A stretch of 64,000 bases of DNA from Oscillospiraceae bacterium (GTDB taxonomy: Bacteria > Bacillota > Clostridia > Oscillospirales > Acutalibacteraceae). The stretch lies in assembly GCA_015065725.1 (NCBI GenBank), contig SVPV01000007.1:1-64000 (forward strand), given 5' to 3'. This document shows, piece after piece, positions 1-9,631 of this stretch; within the stretch, counting starts at the first letter, position 1, and every line of letters starts with the position of its first letter. The notes under the pieces were generated by a model. It was not told the DNA's origin. It worked only from the letters and a program-made list of their open reading frames with translations, and searched no databases. A program made the translations under genes and the position numbers.

Positions 1-137
1 ATTATGTAGATACAGTCGGTCGAAATAAAAAAGTAATAGCTGAATATATAAGAAATCAGTTAGAAGAAGATTTTGCAGCAGAACAAATGAGCATAAAAAA
101 ATATATAGACCCGTTTACGGGTGACAAGAGAAAGTAG
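1..137 (+). CDS. tnpA: IS200/IS605-type transposase TnpA, C-terminal fragment (5' end outside window)
   Basis: Open frame from the window edge: YVDTVGRNKKVIAEYIRNQLEEDFAAEQMSIKKYIDPFTGDKRK*. Resembles the IS200-type TnpA C-terminus (YVDTVG...I..YI..Q..ED...DPFTG). Followed by terminal hairpins. Confidence 0.75.
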   Translation, partial: YVDTVGRNKKVIAEYIRNQLEEDFAAEQMSIKKYIDPFTGDKRK

Positions 138-271
138 GCAAAAAAAGACAGCCGCACGTGAGCGGCTGCCTGAGATGGTAATGCGTTGCCAAACTTTCGA
201 GGTCCCTTTTAGGGACCTGGCCAGTAGGTGCACCTTATAGGGGCTGTGCATACCACTAGTTTACTAGTGGT
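138..271 (+). mobile_element. Probable right end of IS200/IS605-type element with successive hairpins
   Basis: Noncoding tail after tnpA with cagccgc-acgtga-gcggctg (149-168), ggtccct-ttt-agggacc (201-217) and accactagt-tt-actagtggt (252-271). Subterminal palindromes are typical of IS200/IS605 ends. Confidence 0.65.
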
Positions 272-1863
272 TATGATTCTCTGCTGAAATCTTCTAAAAT
301 AAGGTCTTTGTTCTTATCAAGAGCCCAATTTATATTCCATTCGCTTGTGAAAATAAGTAGATTGTTACCCTTGAAATCCTGTACCCAACGTGTGTCGGAG
401 GTAAGGTTTAGAGATTTCATATCAATGTCCTTATTTACAACCCAACGTATGTGCTGATAGGGAAGATTGTTTCGTACAACGTCAACCTTATATTCGTTTT
501 TAAGACGATATTCAAGCACCTCAAACTGCAATACACCAACAACGCCTACTATTACACGTTCCATACCCGAATTCGGCTCGTGGAAAATTTGTATAGCACC
601 TTCTTGTGCTATCTGCTCAACACCCTTTACAAACTGTTTACGCTTAAGACTGTCTATCTGCTCAATAAGGGCAAAATGTTCAGGTGCAAAGGTGGGTATA
701 CCCTCAAAGGTAACCTTGTTTTTGGTCTCGCAAACTGTATCGCCTATTGAGAAAATACCAGGGTCAAATACGCCTATAATATCACCTGCATAGGCTTCGT
801 TTACTATCTGTCTTTCATCAGCCATCATTTGTTGCGGCTGTGACAAACGAAGAGATTTTCCGCCTTGAACGTGATAATATTCTTTATCTCGCTCAAATTT
901 GCCCGAGCATATACGCATAAATGTCATACGGTCACGGTGAGCCTTGTTCATATTTGCCTGTATTTTAAATACAAATGCAGAAAAATCATCACTTGTAGGC
1001 TCAACACTGCCGTCTTTTGTGTTACGCGGCAGTGGGGAAGTGGTCATTTTAAGGAAATTTTCGAGAAAAGGTTCCACACCGAAATTCATAAGTGCCGAAC
1101 CGAAGAATACGGGGGTTAGCTTTCCTGTTCTAACCTTCTCTAAATCAAAGTCAAAGCTAGCACCGTCTAAAAGTTCTATTTGGTCGACAAGCTCGCGTCG
1201 CTGATATTCACCTATAAGACTGTCAAGTTTTTCTGTATCGGTAAGCTCACAGGGCGTCGGCTTTATACGCTCTTGTCCGTGATGCATTTCGCCAAAGCTC
1301 AATATCTGCCTTTTTTCGCGGTCAAACACACCTTTAAAGTCCACGCCGCAGCCGATAGGCCAGTTTATAGGATAAGTGCCTATACCAAATTCCTTTTCAA
1401 GCTCGTCAAGTAACTCAAACGGGTCACGTGCCTCACGGTCAAGCTTGTTTATAAAGGTGAATATCGGTATGTTTCTCATAGCCGTAACCTTGAAAAGCTT
1501 TCTGGTTTGTGGCTCAATACCCTTTGCGGCATCAATAACCATCACAACGCTGTCAGCTGCCATTAGTGTACGGTAGGTATCCTCCGAGAAATCTTGGTGT
1601 CCGGGTGTGTCAAGAATATTTATACAGTATCCGTCATACTGAAACTGCATTACAGAGGAGGTTATTGAAATACCTCTCTGCTTTTCAAGGTCCATCCAGT
1701 CAGAAACGGCGTGCTTGGCGGTTGCCTTGCCCTTTACCGAGCCTGCGGTTTGAATGGCACCTCCGTATAAAAGTAATTTTTCGGTCAAGGTGGTTTTACC
1801 TGCGTCAGGGTGCGATATAATCGCAAAAGTACGTCTACGCAGTATTTCGTCTTTTAAAGCCAC
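271..1863 (-). CDS. prfC: Peptide chain release factor 3
   Basis: GTPase motifs AIISHPDAGKTTLTEK, DTPGHQDFSEDTYRTL, INKLDREARDPFELLDE; 530 aa; RF3-type C-terminus. Confidence 0.95.
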   Translation of the reverse strand: MALKDEILRRRTFAIISHPDAGKTTLTEKLLLYGGAIQTAGSVKGKATAKHAVSDWMDLEKQRGISITSSVMQFQYDGYCINILDTPGHQDFSEDTYRTLMAADSVVMVIDAAKGIEPQTRKLFKVTAMRNIPIFTFINKLDREARDPFELLDELEKEFGIGTYPINWPIGCGVDFKGVFDREKRQILSFGEMHHGQERIKPTPCELTDTEKLDSLIGEYQRRELVDQIELLDGASFDFDLEKVRTGKLTPVFFGSALMNFGVEPFLENFLKMTTSPLPRNTKDGSVEPTSDDFSAFVFKIQANMNKAHRDRMTFMRICSGKFERDKEYYHVQGGKSLRLSQPQQMMADERQIVNEAYAGDIIGVFDPGIFSIGDTVCETKNKVTFEGIPTFAPEHFALIEQIDSLKRKQFVKGVEQIAQEGAIQIFHEPNSGMERVIVGVVGVLQFEVLEYRLKNEYKVDVVRNNLPYQHIRWVVNKDIDMKSLNLTSDTRWVQDFKGNNLLIFTSEWNINWALDKNKDLILEDFSRES

Positions 1864-2000
1864 TTAATATAACTCCTAACATAAGATAATCAATCACAAA
1901 CATTAAAATTTTACCACAAACTTAAAGCAATATCAAGTTTTTAATTTAATAACATAAAAAAGTGTGTTTTTGGTAAAAATATCTTAAAAAGCAAAGGGAA

Positions 2001-3332
2001 GTGCAAAAGGTGAAAAGTAAAATTTTAATTATTATAACAAGTGTGGCTTTAGCGGTAATACTCGTTTTAACTGTGGCTTTGATAGCTACTAACAGAAAAC
2101 TTAACGACTATAAGCTTGAAGCCAAAACGGAATTTTCAAAGAATTTAAGCGAACTGAGTTCTGCTATGAACAATATAACCCTTTTATTATTCAAGGCAAG
2201 ACATACTTCATCGGCGGCTGCAATGAGCGGATTTGCATCCGAGCTTTTTAGTGAAGCAGAGCTTGCTAAAAACGCTCTTGGTGAGTTGCCTATGACTTCC
2301 CGCCCTGAAACACTAAACCGCTTTTTATCTCAGGTGGGCAATTACGCACTTTCAATTTCTAAAAGTGTAATAAGAGGGGAAGAAATGACTTCAAAGCAGC
2401 AAGAAAATTTAAAAACTCTTTTTGATACTGCAGTCACTGTAGCAGATGCGGTATCGCTTTCGGACACCACCTATAACAATAGCGAATATTGGGCAAAAGA
2501 GGTTGAAAACGAGCTTTCAAGTGTAGAGAATTCCGCTCTTGCCGACAGTCTTACCGAGCTTGAGGAAAACTTGACCGATTATCCAACACTTATATATGAC
2601 GGACCTTATTCCGACCATATAATAAATAAATTGCCTATTTTTTTAGAAAACAAAGCGGAGGTAAGCAAAGAAACAGCTTTAAAAACAGCCACAGAGCTTT
2701 TAGCTGGTAGTGCTACCGAACTTAAATTTTCAGCAGAGGAAAACGGTAAAATAGCTACGTATAGATTTTCAGACACAGACATAGATATATCTATAAGTAA
2801 AAAAGGCTCATATCCCGTATATTACAGCAAAAACCGAACGGTTAATGAAAACAATATAGAGTATCAGTCGGCACTTGAAAAGGCAAAGGCATTTTTAGAA
2901 AAAGCAGGATATAAATCTATGAGGGAAACCTACTATTTTACTGACGGGGGTGTAACAGTCTTTAATTTTGCCTTCCTTGACGGTCAAACCCTTTGCTATA
3001 CCGATTTGGTAAAGGTTGGCGTAGCCTTGGATAACGGTGAAATTGTATTTTTAGAGGCTAGCGGATATCTTTATAACCATACCGAAAGAGCCTTTAAAAC
3101 ACCGACCTATACAAGTGAACAGGCATTAGAAAAGTTAAATAAAGTTTTAGTAGTAAAGGATAGTAAAATTACACTTATACCTACAAGCGGAGGGGCAGAG
3201 AAGCGTTGCTACGAGTTTTTATGTGAGGGTGATGATAAAAAGGAAATATTGGTATATATAAATGTAAATACCCTCGAAGAAGAGCAGATTTTCATTCTTC
3301 TTAAAACCGATGGCGGAACATTGGTAAAATAA
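2001..3332 (+). CDS. ypeB: Germination protein YpeB-like
   Basis: N-terminal TM segment, then LSSAMNNITLLLFKARHTSSAAAMSGFASELFSEAELAKNALGELP, and PepSY-like repeats; matches YpeB architecture. GTG start at 2001 (GTG at 2010 also possible). Confidence 0.85.
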   Translation: MQKVKSKILIIITSVALAVILVLTVALIATNRKLNDYKLEAKTEFSKNLSELSSAMNNITLLLFKARHTSSAAAMSGFASELFSEAELAKNALGELPMTSRPETLNRFLSQVGNYALSISKSVIRGEEMTSKQQENLKTLFDTAVTVADAVSLSDTTYNNSEYWAKEVENELSSVENSALADSLTELEENLTDYPTLIYDGPYSDHIINKLPIFLENKAEVSKETALKTATELLAGSATELKFSAEENGKIATYRFSDTDIDISISKKGSYPVYYSKNRTVNENNIEYQSALEKAKAFLEKAGYKSMRETYYFTDGGVTVFNFAFLDGQTLCYTDLVKVGVALDNGEIVFLEASGYLYNHTERAFKTPTYTSEQALEKLNKVLVVKDSKITLIPTSGGAEKRCYEFLCEGDDKKEILVYINVNTLEEEQIFILLKTDGGTLVK

Positions 3333-3364
3333 AAAACGAAATACTTTTAAAATCCTATTGACTT

Positions 3365-3427
3365 TTTATTTGCCGAGTGATAAACTGTACAGTCGTTGAG
3401 TGCGTTTTAGTTTGCTCGGCAAATAAA
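3365..3427 (+). promoter_or_regulatory. Leader stem-loop upstream of antiporter gene
   Basis: Perfect 13-bp inverted repeat tttatttgccgag (3365-3377) / ctcggcaaataaa (3415-3427) with a 37-nt loop, ending 13 nt before the ATG at 3441. Confidence 0.5.
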
Positions 3428-3440
3428 TTGAGGTGATTTT

Positions 3441-4727
3441 ATGCAGATACTTCTAAGTCTTTCTATAGCTATGCTTGCGGGTCTTATGCTGTCGCGTGTA
3501 GCAAAGCTTTTAAAACTACCTGCCGTTACGGCATATCTAGTTGCAGGTATATTCGTAGGGCCTTATGTTTTAGGCGGTTTTGGTGTAAAAGGTTTGGGCT
3601 TTATTAATATGGCCGACGTCGATTCCTATTCGCTTATATGCGATGTAGCACTAGGATTTATTGCCTTTTCAATTGGAAACGAATTTCGTCTTTCACAGCT
3701 TAAAAAAACAGGTAAGCAGGCTACTGTAATAGGCATTTTTCAAGCCGTTATTACAACCCTTATAGTAGATGCGGCTTTAATTGGATTACATTTTTTAATA
3801 CCTGATAAATTGCCTCTTTCGGCAGCCATTGTGCTTGGTGCAATAGCCTCAGCAACGGCACCTGCGGCTACGCTTATGGTTGTTCGTCAATATAAGGCAA
3901 AGGGTGAGCTTACAGATGTCCTTTTGCCCGTTGTAGCACTTGATGATGCGGTTGGTTTGATGCTTTTTGCCGTTTCTTTCGGCGTTGCAAAGGCGTTAAT
4001 GTCGGGTAAGATCGATTTGATTTCGGTTGTTGTAGAGCCGCTTTTAGAGGTTGTGCTTTCTTTAGGTTTAGGTGCTGCTATGGGAGTTGTCTTTACATTT
4101 ATAGAAAGATTTTTCCACTCTAATTCAAAACGTCTTTCAATGTCGGTTTGTTTTGTCTTTTTAACCGTTGCACTTTCAATGCTTAAGTTTGAAATTTTTG
4201 GAATACATATTGCATTTTCGTCCTTGCTTGTTTGTATGATGCTAGGCTCTGTTTTCTGTAATATATGTGATTTCTCTGAAGAACTTATGGAAAGGGTGGA
4301 CCGTTGGACATCGCCACTTTTTATGCTGTTCTTTGTTATAAGCGGTGCCGAACTTGAACTTTCCGTATTTAAAGATTTTATGGTTGTCATAATAGGCTTG
4401 GTTTATATTCTAAGTCGCTGTGTAGGTAAATATTACGGTGCTGGAATAAGTGCCAGAGCGGTTAAGGCTTCACCGAACATAGTAAAATACTTAGGTATAA
4501 CACTTTGGCCGCAGGCGGGTGTTGCACTTGGTATGGCTATAAAGTCTGCAGAGTTAGGCGAAGTTGGTACAGTAATTGCAAATATAACCCTATTCTCTGT
4601 ACTTGTTTATGAACTTTTAGGTCCAAGCTTTACAAAGTGGGCACTTACAAAGTCGGGCGATATTAAGCCCGAGGGTAAAAAGAGTTCTCGCGGTACTCTC
4701 CATAACGAACCCGCATCTTCAAAATAA
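3441..4727 (+). CDS. Cation:proton antiporter (CPA2/Kef-like)
   Basis: Multi-TM protein with LPAVTAYLVAGIFVGPYVLGG and GAIASATAPAATLMVVRQYKAKGELTDVLLPVVALDDAVGLMLFA. Confidence 0.85.
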   Translation: MQILLSLSIAMLAGLMLSRVAKLLKLPAVTAYLVAGIFVGPYVLGGFGVKGLGFINMADVDSYSLICDVALGFIAFSIGNEFRLSQLKKTGKQATVIGIFQAVITTLIVDAALIGLHFLIPDKLPLSAAIVLGAIASATAPAATLMVVRQYKAKGELTDVLLPVVALDDAVGLMLFAVSFGVAKALMSGKIDLISVVVEPLLEVVLSLGLGAAMGVVFTFIERFFHSNSKRLSMSVCFVFLTVALSMLKFEIFGIHIAFSSLLVCMMLGSVFCNICDFSEELMERVDRWTSPLFMLFFVISGAELELSVFKDFMVVIIGLVYILSRCVGKYYGAGISARAVKASPNIVKYLGITLWPQAGVALGMAIKSAELGEVGTVIANITLFSVLVYELLGPSFTKWALTKSGDIKPEGKKSSRGTLHNEPASSK

Positions 4728-4741
4728 TAGTTTTAAATGTA

Positions 4742-4781
4742 TAATGCTGTGTATTATTTGCGATACACAGCATTAATTTTT
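4742..4781 (+). terminator. Intrinsic terminator downstream of antiporter
   Basis: taatgctgtgtat / atacacagcatta 13-bp stem followed by atttttt. Confidence 0.8.
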
Positions 4782-4830
4782 TCCTTAATTTAGGTGTGCA
4801 ATGCATATAACTATCACATAATTGTTTTAG

Positions 4831-4859
4831 TTGACAAATGTTCTTAAAAATAGTAAAAT
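4831..4859 (+). promoter_or_regulatory. Sigma-A-type promoter of the polysaccharide operon
   Basis: TTGACA (4831-4836), 17-nt spacer, TAAAAT (4854-4859), about 110 nt upstream of the first ORF. Confidence 0.7.
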
Positions 4860-4971
4860 AGAATGTGTCTTTATATGCTGGTGTTATTATGTCCATAGGC
4901 GATTAGAAAAGCACACTTTAGGCTAATTTGTTTTTAATATTTTAAAGTAAGGTGTATTGAGGGTTACATAT

Positions 4972-5604
4972 ATGTATAGTAAATATTTTAAACGATTATT
5001 GGACTTTGTTTTATCACTGCTTGCAATAATTGTACTTTCGCCGGTCTTGCTAGCTTTGACTGTGATTGGTGCCTTTGCGATGAAAGGCAATCCGTTTTTT
5101 GCACAACTTCGCCCAGGAAAAGATGAGAAGATTTTTAAACTTATAAAGTTCCGCACAATGACCTGTGAAAAGGACAAAAACGGAGAGCTTTTACCCGATG
5201 ACGTAAGACTTACAAAGTACGGCAAATTCCTACGTTCAACATCGCTTGATGAGTTGCCTGAACTGTTTAACATTCTTAAGGGTGATATGTCAATTGTTGG
5301 TCCAAGACCGCTGTTGGTACAATATCTGCCTTTATACAATGAACAACAAAAACATCGTCATGATGTACGACCAGGGCTTACAGGGTTTGCACAGGTCAAG
5401 GGAAGAAATGGTGTTTCTTTTGAGGAACGATTTAAATTTGATATTGAATACATACAAAATATTTCATTAAAAACTGATATTGCAATTATTTTTAAAACAG
5501 TAACAATCGTTTTAAAGAGTGAAGGTATTAGCTCAAATACCTCGGAAACGATGGAATATTTTACAGGAACACCTGAAGAAGAGAAGGAGACTACAAGCGT
5601 ATGA
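4972..5604 (+). CDS. Undecaprenyl-phosphate sugar-1-phosphate transferase (initiating glycosyltransferase)
   Basis: KRLLDFVLSLLAIIVLSPVLL, FFAQLRPGKDEKIFKLIKFRTM, LRSTSLDELPELFNILKGDMSIVGPRPLL, RHDVRPGLTGFAQVKGRN. ATG at 4972 with GAGGG 8 nt upstream preferred over TTG at 4957. Confidence 0.93.
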   Translation: MYSKYFKRLLDFVLSLLAIIVLSPVLLALTVIGAFAMKGNPFFAQLRPGKDEKIFKLIKFRTMTCEKDKNGELLPDDVRLTKYGKFLRSTSLDELPELFNILKGDMSIVGPRPLLVQYLPLYNEQQKHRHDVRPGLTGFAQVKGRNGVSFEERFKFDIEYIQNISLKTDIAIIFKTVTIVLKSEGISSNTSETMEYFTGTPEEEKETTSV

Positions 5605-6566
5605 CGGATAAAACAATCCGTATTTTGTTTACAAGTGTTGGAAGGCGTGTTGAACTTGTGCAGGAATTCAAAGCTGCCGCTGAGACACTTAACTGCAAAT
5701 TAGAAATTTATGCTGCAGATATCACAGATACGGCTCCTGCACTAAACTTCTGTGACCATGCTGTAATTGTTCCGCGTATTAACGATGAGGAATACATACC
5801 TAGTTTATTAAAATATTGCAAAGAGAATAAGATTACTGCACTTATTCCTACAATTGATACCGACCTTTTGATCTTAGCAAAAAACAAAAAGGTTTTTGGG
5901 GAAGTTGGAACGTTTGTTTTAGTAAGCGATGAAGATAAGATAGCTATATGCAGAGATAAACGGTTAACATCTTCTTATTTTGAGTCAGTAGGGTTGTTAA
6001 CGCCGTATCCCATTGATAATTATAAAGATTATTGTGGTGGGTTTCCGGCATTTATAAAACCTAAGGATGGAAGTTCAAGTGTTTTTGCTTATAAGGTAAA
6101 TAATCAACAAGAGCTTGAAAATTATGCAAATCAAGTTCCGGATTATATTATTCAACCTTTTATTGATGGTACGGAGTATACGGTTGATGTTTTTTGTGAT
6201 TTTGAAGGAAATCCCATTTATATAACTCCACGAATTCGTCTTGCTGTGCGTGCAGGAGAAGTTTTAAAAACTAAAATAGACCAAGATGAAACTATTATTG
6301 ATGAAATTAAAAAGTTAATTGCTGATTATAAACCGTGCGGTGCGATTACGATTCAACTTATTCGCCAAAATAAAATGGGCAAAAATTATTATATTGAGAT
6401 AAACCCTCGATATGGTGGCGGTGCTCCTCTTACGATGAATGCGGGGGCAAATTCTGCAATCGCAGTGCTTAAACTTCTTATAGGAGAGAAGATAAGTTAT
6501 ACACCGAAAGCTGCAGTCGATGGTGCGATTTATTGTCGATTTGATCAAAGCGTAAGGGTGAAATAG
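5601..6566 (+). CDS. ATP-grasp domain protein (CarB-like)
   Basis: ATP-grasp features: GGFPAFIKPKDGSSSVFAYKVNNQQEL, YIIQPFIDGTEYTVDVF, YYIEINPRYGGGAPLTMNAGAN. Confidence 0.85.
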   Translation: MTDKTIRILFTSVGRRVELVQEFKAAAETLNCKLEIYAADITDTAPALNFCDHAVIVPRINDEEYIPSLLKYCKENKITALIPTIDTDLLILAKNKKVFGEVGTFVLVSDEDKIAICRDKRLTSSYFESVGLLTPYPIDNYKDYCGGFPAFIKPKDGSSSVFAYKVNNQQELENYANQVPDYIIQPFIDGTEYTVDVFCDFEGNPIYITPRIRLAVRAGEVLKTKIDQDETIIDEIKKLIADYKPCGAITIQLIRQNKMGKNYYIEINPRYGGGAPLTMNAGANSAIAVLKLLIGEKISYTPKAAVDGAIYCRFDQSVRVK

Positions 6567-6568
6567 TC

Positions 6569-7201
6569 GTGCTGGAAGTAAGCAAACTTTATGATGCAAC
6601 AAGTTATCTACTAAAATATTCTGTTGTTATTTTTGATTTAGATGATACATTGTATTCTGAAAAAGAATATATTAAAAGCGGTTATGCAGAAATTGCTCGC
6701 AACTTTAAACAAATTGATGATATGGAAAACAAGCTTTGGAATGCTTTTAAAGATGAAAAACCTGCAATTAATTATGTTTTAGAGCAAGAAGGTTTGTTTT
6801 CAAATGATGCTTTAAATTTTTGTCTTAATATTTATAGAAATCATATTCCCCAAATATCGCTTTATCCTGATGCTGAAAAAATGCTCGCTTCTCTTAAAAA
6901 ACAGGGAATATCACTGGGTATGATTACCGATGGCAGACCGGAGGGGCAACGTGCGAAGATTAAAGCATTAGGAATCGAGCATTTTTTTGACAAGATTATT
7001 GTAACGGATGAGCTTGGTGGTATTGAATTTAGAAAACCTAATACAATAGCATTTGAGAAAATGCAAAAACATTTTAATGTTCTATATGAAGCTATGGTCT
7101 ATTTGGGTGATAATCCTAAAAAAGATTTTATTGCACCAAAGCTATTAGGAATGAATAGTATATATTTTAAAAACCCTGATGGGTTGTATTCAAATAATTA
7201 G
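6569..7201 (+). CDS. HAD-family hydrolase
   Basis: DxD motif VVIFDLDDTLYSEKEYI; GMITDGRPEGQRAKIKALGI; VYLGDNPKKDFIAPKLLGM. Confidence 0.88.
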   Translation: MLEVSKLYDATSYLLKYSVVIFDLDDTLYSEKEYIKSGYAEIARNFKQIDDMENKLWNAFKDEKPAINYVLEQEGLFSNDALNFCLNIYRNHIPQISLYPDAEKMLASLKKQGISLGMITDGRPEGQRAKIKALGIEHFFDKIIVTDELGGIEFRKPNTIAFEKMQKHFNVLYEAMVYLGDNPKKDFIAPKLLGMNSIYFKNPDGLYSNN

Positions 7202-8438
7202 TAAGGAAGGGATCGATATAAACGTTTTATTTTTATCTTTATTAGATTTTGATTCATTGGATGAAAGAAATATTTATACCGATCTATTGCGTACTTTTAA
7301 CAAGAATGGACATAATTTGTATGTAATTTCTCCTGTTGAAAGACACAAAAATCAACCAACTCGCATTATAGAAAATGGTAATGTTTCAATTTTAAAACTT
7401 CGCATAGGAAATACACAAAAGACTAATATTATAGAAAAAGGTATTTCAACCTTAACCCTTGAAAATTTGGTAAAGAGCGGGATAAAAAAATATTATTCCA
7501 ATATTAAATTTGATTTGGTTTTGTATTCAACCCCTCCAATAACATTTGCAAATGTTATTGAATATGTTAAAAAACGCGATAATGCTAAAAGTTATCTTTT
7601 GCTTAAAGATATATTTCCTCAAAATGCTGTCGATATTGGTATGCTGACTAAAACCGGACTAAAATCTATTCTTTATAAATTTTTCAAAAAGAAAGAAGAA
7701 AAGTTATATTGTTTATCGGATTTTATTGGTTGTATGTCCCAAGCGAATATAGACTATTTGATAAAGAATAACACTGGTATTGATAAATCAAAACTGCATA
7801 TTAATCCGAATAGTTTTGAGGTTCAAGACATTAAATTTGATGAAGAAAAAAAGGAAGAAATTTATAATAAATATTCAATACCGAAAGATGTTACAACTTT
7901 TTTGTACGGAGGAAATTTGGGCAAACCACAGGATATACCGTTTATTATTAACTGCTTGAAATATAATCTGGATAAAGAGGATAGATATTTTGTGATTTGC
8001 GGGAACGGCACGGAATACGGCAAGTTGAAATGTTTTGTAGAAAAATATAATCCTAAAAATGTTCGACTTTTAGATTGGGTGCCGCGTGCCGAATATGAAG
8101 ATTTTATTAAATATTTTGATGTTGGCTTAATTTTTCTTGACCACCGTTTTACAATACCGAATTTCCCATCAAGATTACTTTCTTATATGCAAAGTAAAAT
8201 GCCGATTCTTGCTTGTACAGATAAGAACACTGATATTGGTAAGGTTATAACCGAAAATAATTTTGGTTGGTGGTGTGAGAGTAATGACGAAACTCTTTTC
8301 ACACAAAAAGTTGATGAAGCGATAAAATCAGATTTATCTTTGTTGGGTGAAAATGCTTTTTCTTATCTTTCTAAACACTATACAGTGGATTTAAGTTATC
8401 AAAAAATTTTAAATTGTTTTTTAAAGGAGAACATTTGA
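7179..8438 (+). CDS. Glycosyltransferase, GT4 (WbuB-like)
   Basis: LLLKDIFPQNAVDIGMLTKTG; FLYGGNLGKPQDIPFIINCLKY; NFPSRLLSYMQSKMPILACTDKNTDIG. True start may lie downstream of 7179. Confidence 0.82.
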   Translation: MGCIQIISKEGIDINVLFLSLLDFDSLDERNIYTDLLRTFNKNGHNLYVISPVERHKNQPTRIIENGNVSILKLRIGNTQKTNIIEKGISTLTLENLVKSGIKKYYSNIKFDLVLYSTPPITFANVIEYVKKRDNAKSYLLLKDIFPQNAVDIGMLTKTGLKSILYKFFKKKEEKLYCLSDFIGCMSQANIDYLIKNNTGIDKSKLHINPNSFEVQDIKFDEEKKEEIYNKYSIPKDVTTFLYGGNLGKPQDIPFIINCLKYNLDKEDRYFVICGNGTEYGKLKCFVEKYNPKNVRLLDWVPRAEYEDFIKYFDVGLIFLDHRFTIPNFPSRLLSYMQSKMPILACTDKNTDIGKVITENNFGWWCESNDETLFTQKVDEAIKSDLSLLGENAFSYLSKHYTVDLSYQKILNCFLKENI

Positions 8439-9631
8439 TGAAAGTTTTGCAAATAAATTCTGTGTGCGGTATTCGTAGCACAGGAAGAATTTGTACGGAT
8501 ATTGCAGAAGTATTGGAAAAAGAAGGCAATGAGTGCAAAATCGCCTATGGCAGAGAAACTGTGCCGGAAAAATATCAAAAATACGCTATAAGAATAGGCT
8601 CTGATTTTAGTAATAAGGTTGATGCAATAAAAACTCGTATATTTGATAATGCAGGCTTTAATTCCTCAAAAGAAACAAAGAGATTTTTAAATTGGGTTAA
8701 AGGGTATGATCCTGATATTATCCATTTGCACAATATTCATGGATATTATATAAACATTGAATTGCTTTTCGAATATTTAAAAGAATCAAACAAACCGGTT
8801 GTTTGGACGTTGCATGACTGTTGGCCGTTTACTGGGCATTGTGCATACTACGATTATTTCGGTTGTGAAAAGTGGAAAACACAGTGCTGTAATTGCGAAC
8901 AAACAAAGGAATATCCTTCTGCAATTTTTAAGGATATGTCTAGAAAAAATCACAATAAAAAAACTGCATTTTTCAGTGCGGTTGATACATTGCAGTTTGT
9001 TGCAATTTCAAATTGGATTGCACTGCAAAAAGAACAGTCTCTTTTGAAGTCAAAGCCTCACACGATTATTCACAACGGTATTGATCTTATTCGATTCCAA
9101 CCTACAATTAGTACCTTTAGACAAAAATGGAGAATCGTTGACAAAAGAGTATATTTAGGGGTAGCGAGCGTTTGGGATCGTCGAAAAGGTTTTGATACAT
9201 TCTTAAAACTGTCCGAAATGATTGATGAAAATGAAGTTATTGTTATGGTTGGTGTTACTAAAGAGCAAAAAAAACTTCTCCCTAAAAATATAATAGGTAT
9301 AGAAAGAACTAATAATGTTCAAGAGTTGTCAGAGATTTACAGTGCAGCAGATGTGTTTTTGAATCCTACGATGGAGGATAATTATCCTACTGTTAATATG
9401 GAGGCTATCGCTTGCGGTACCCCTGTTGTTACATATGACACAGGCGGAAGTCCCGAAAGCATTTCCAAATCAAGCGGAGCAGTTGTGCCAAAGGGAGATA
9501 TAATGGCATTACTAAAAACCGCACGTTCGCTTGAATTAGATAGCGAAAAAGTGGCACTTGAAGCACAAAAATTTGATAAAGAAAGAAAATATAAAGAATA
9601 TTTGCAGTTCTACGCGAGGTGCTTAAAGTGA
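8438..9631 (+). CDS. Glycosyltransferase family 4 with Cys-rich insert
   Basis: DIIHLHNIHGYYINIELLFEYL; TLHDCWPFTGHC...CEKWKTQCCNCEQ; EIYSAADVFLNPTMEDNYPTVNMEAIACGTPVVTYDTGGSPE. ATG at 8438. Confidence 0.9.
   Translation: MKVLQINSVCGIRSTGRICTDIAEVLEKEGNECKIAYGRETVPEKYQKYAIRIGSDFSNKVDAIKTRIFDNAGFNSSKETKRFLNWVKGYDPDIIHLHNIHGYYINIELLFEYLKESNKPVVWTLHDCWPFTGHCAYYDYFGCEKWKTQCCNCEQTKEYPSAIFKDMSRKNHNKKTAFFSAVDTLQFVAISNWIALQKEQSLLKSKPHTIIHNGIDLIRFQPTISTFRQKWRIVDKRVYLGVASVWDRRKGFDTFLKLSEMIDENEVIVMVGVTKEQKKLLPKNIIGIERTNNVQELSEIYSAADVFLNPTMEDNYPTVNMEAIACGTPVVTYDTGGSPESISKSSGAVVPKGDIMALLKTARSLELDSEKVALEAQKFDKERKYKEYLQFYARCLK

Noticed and set aside
2001-3332. ypeB without adjacent sleB as an anomaly
   Set aside because: The partner may be elsewhere in the genome; a single window cannot support a claim of loss.
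3200-3440. c-di-AMP (ydaO) riboswitch upstream of the antiporter
   Set aside because: The leader is too short and lacks the recognisable multi-helix ydaO architecture; only a simple stem-loop is visible.
3887-4390. 167-aa minus-strand ORF inside the antiporter gene
   Set aside because: Antisense to a clear membrane transporter; Ser/Thr/Lys-rich shadow composition.
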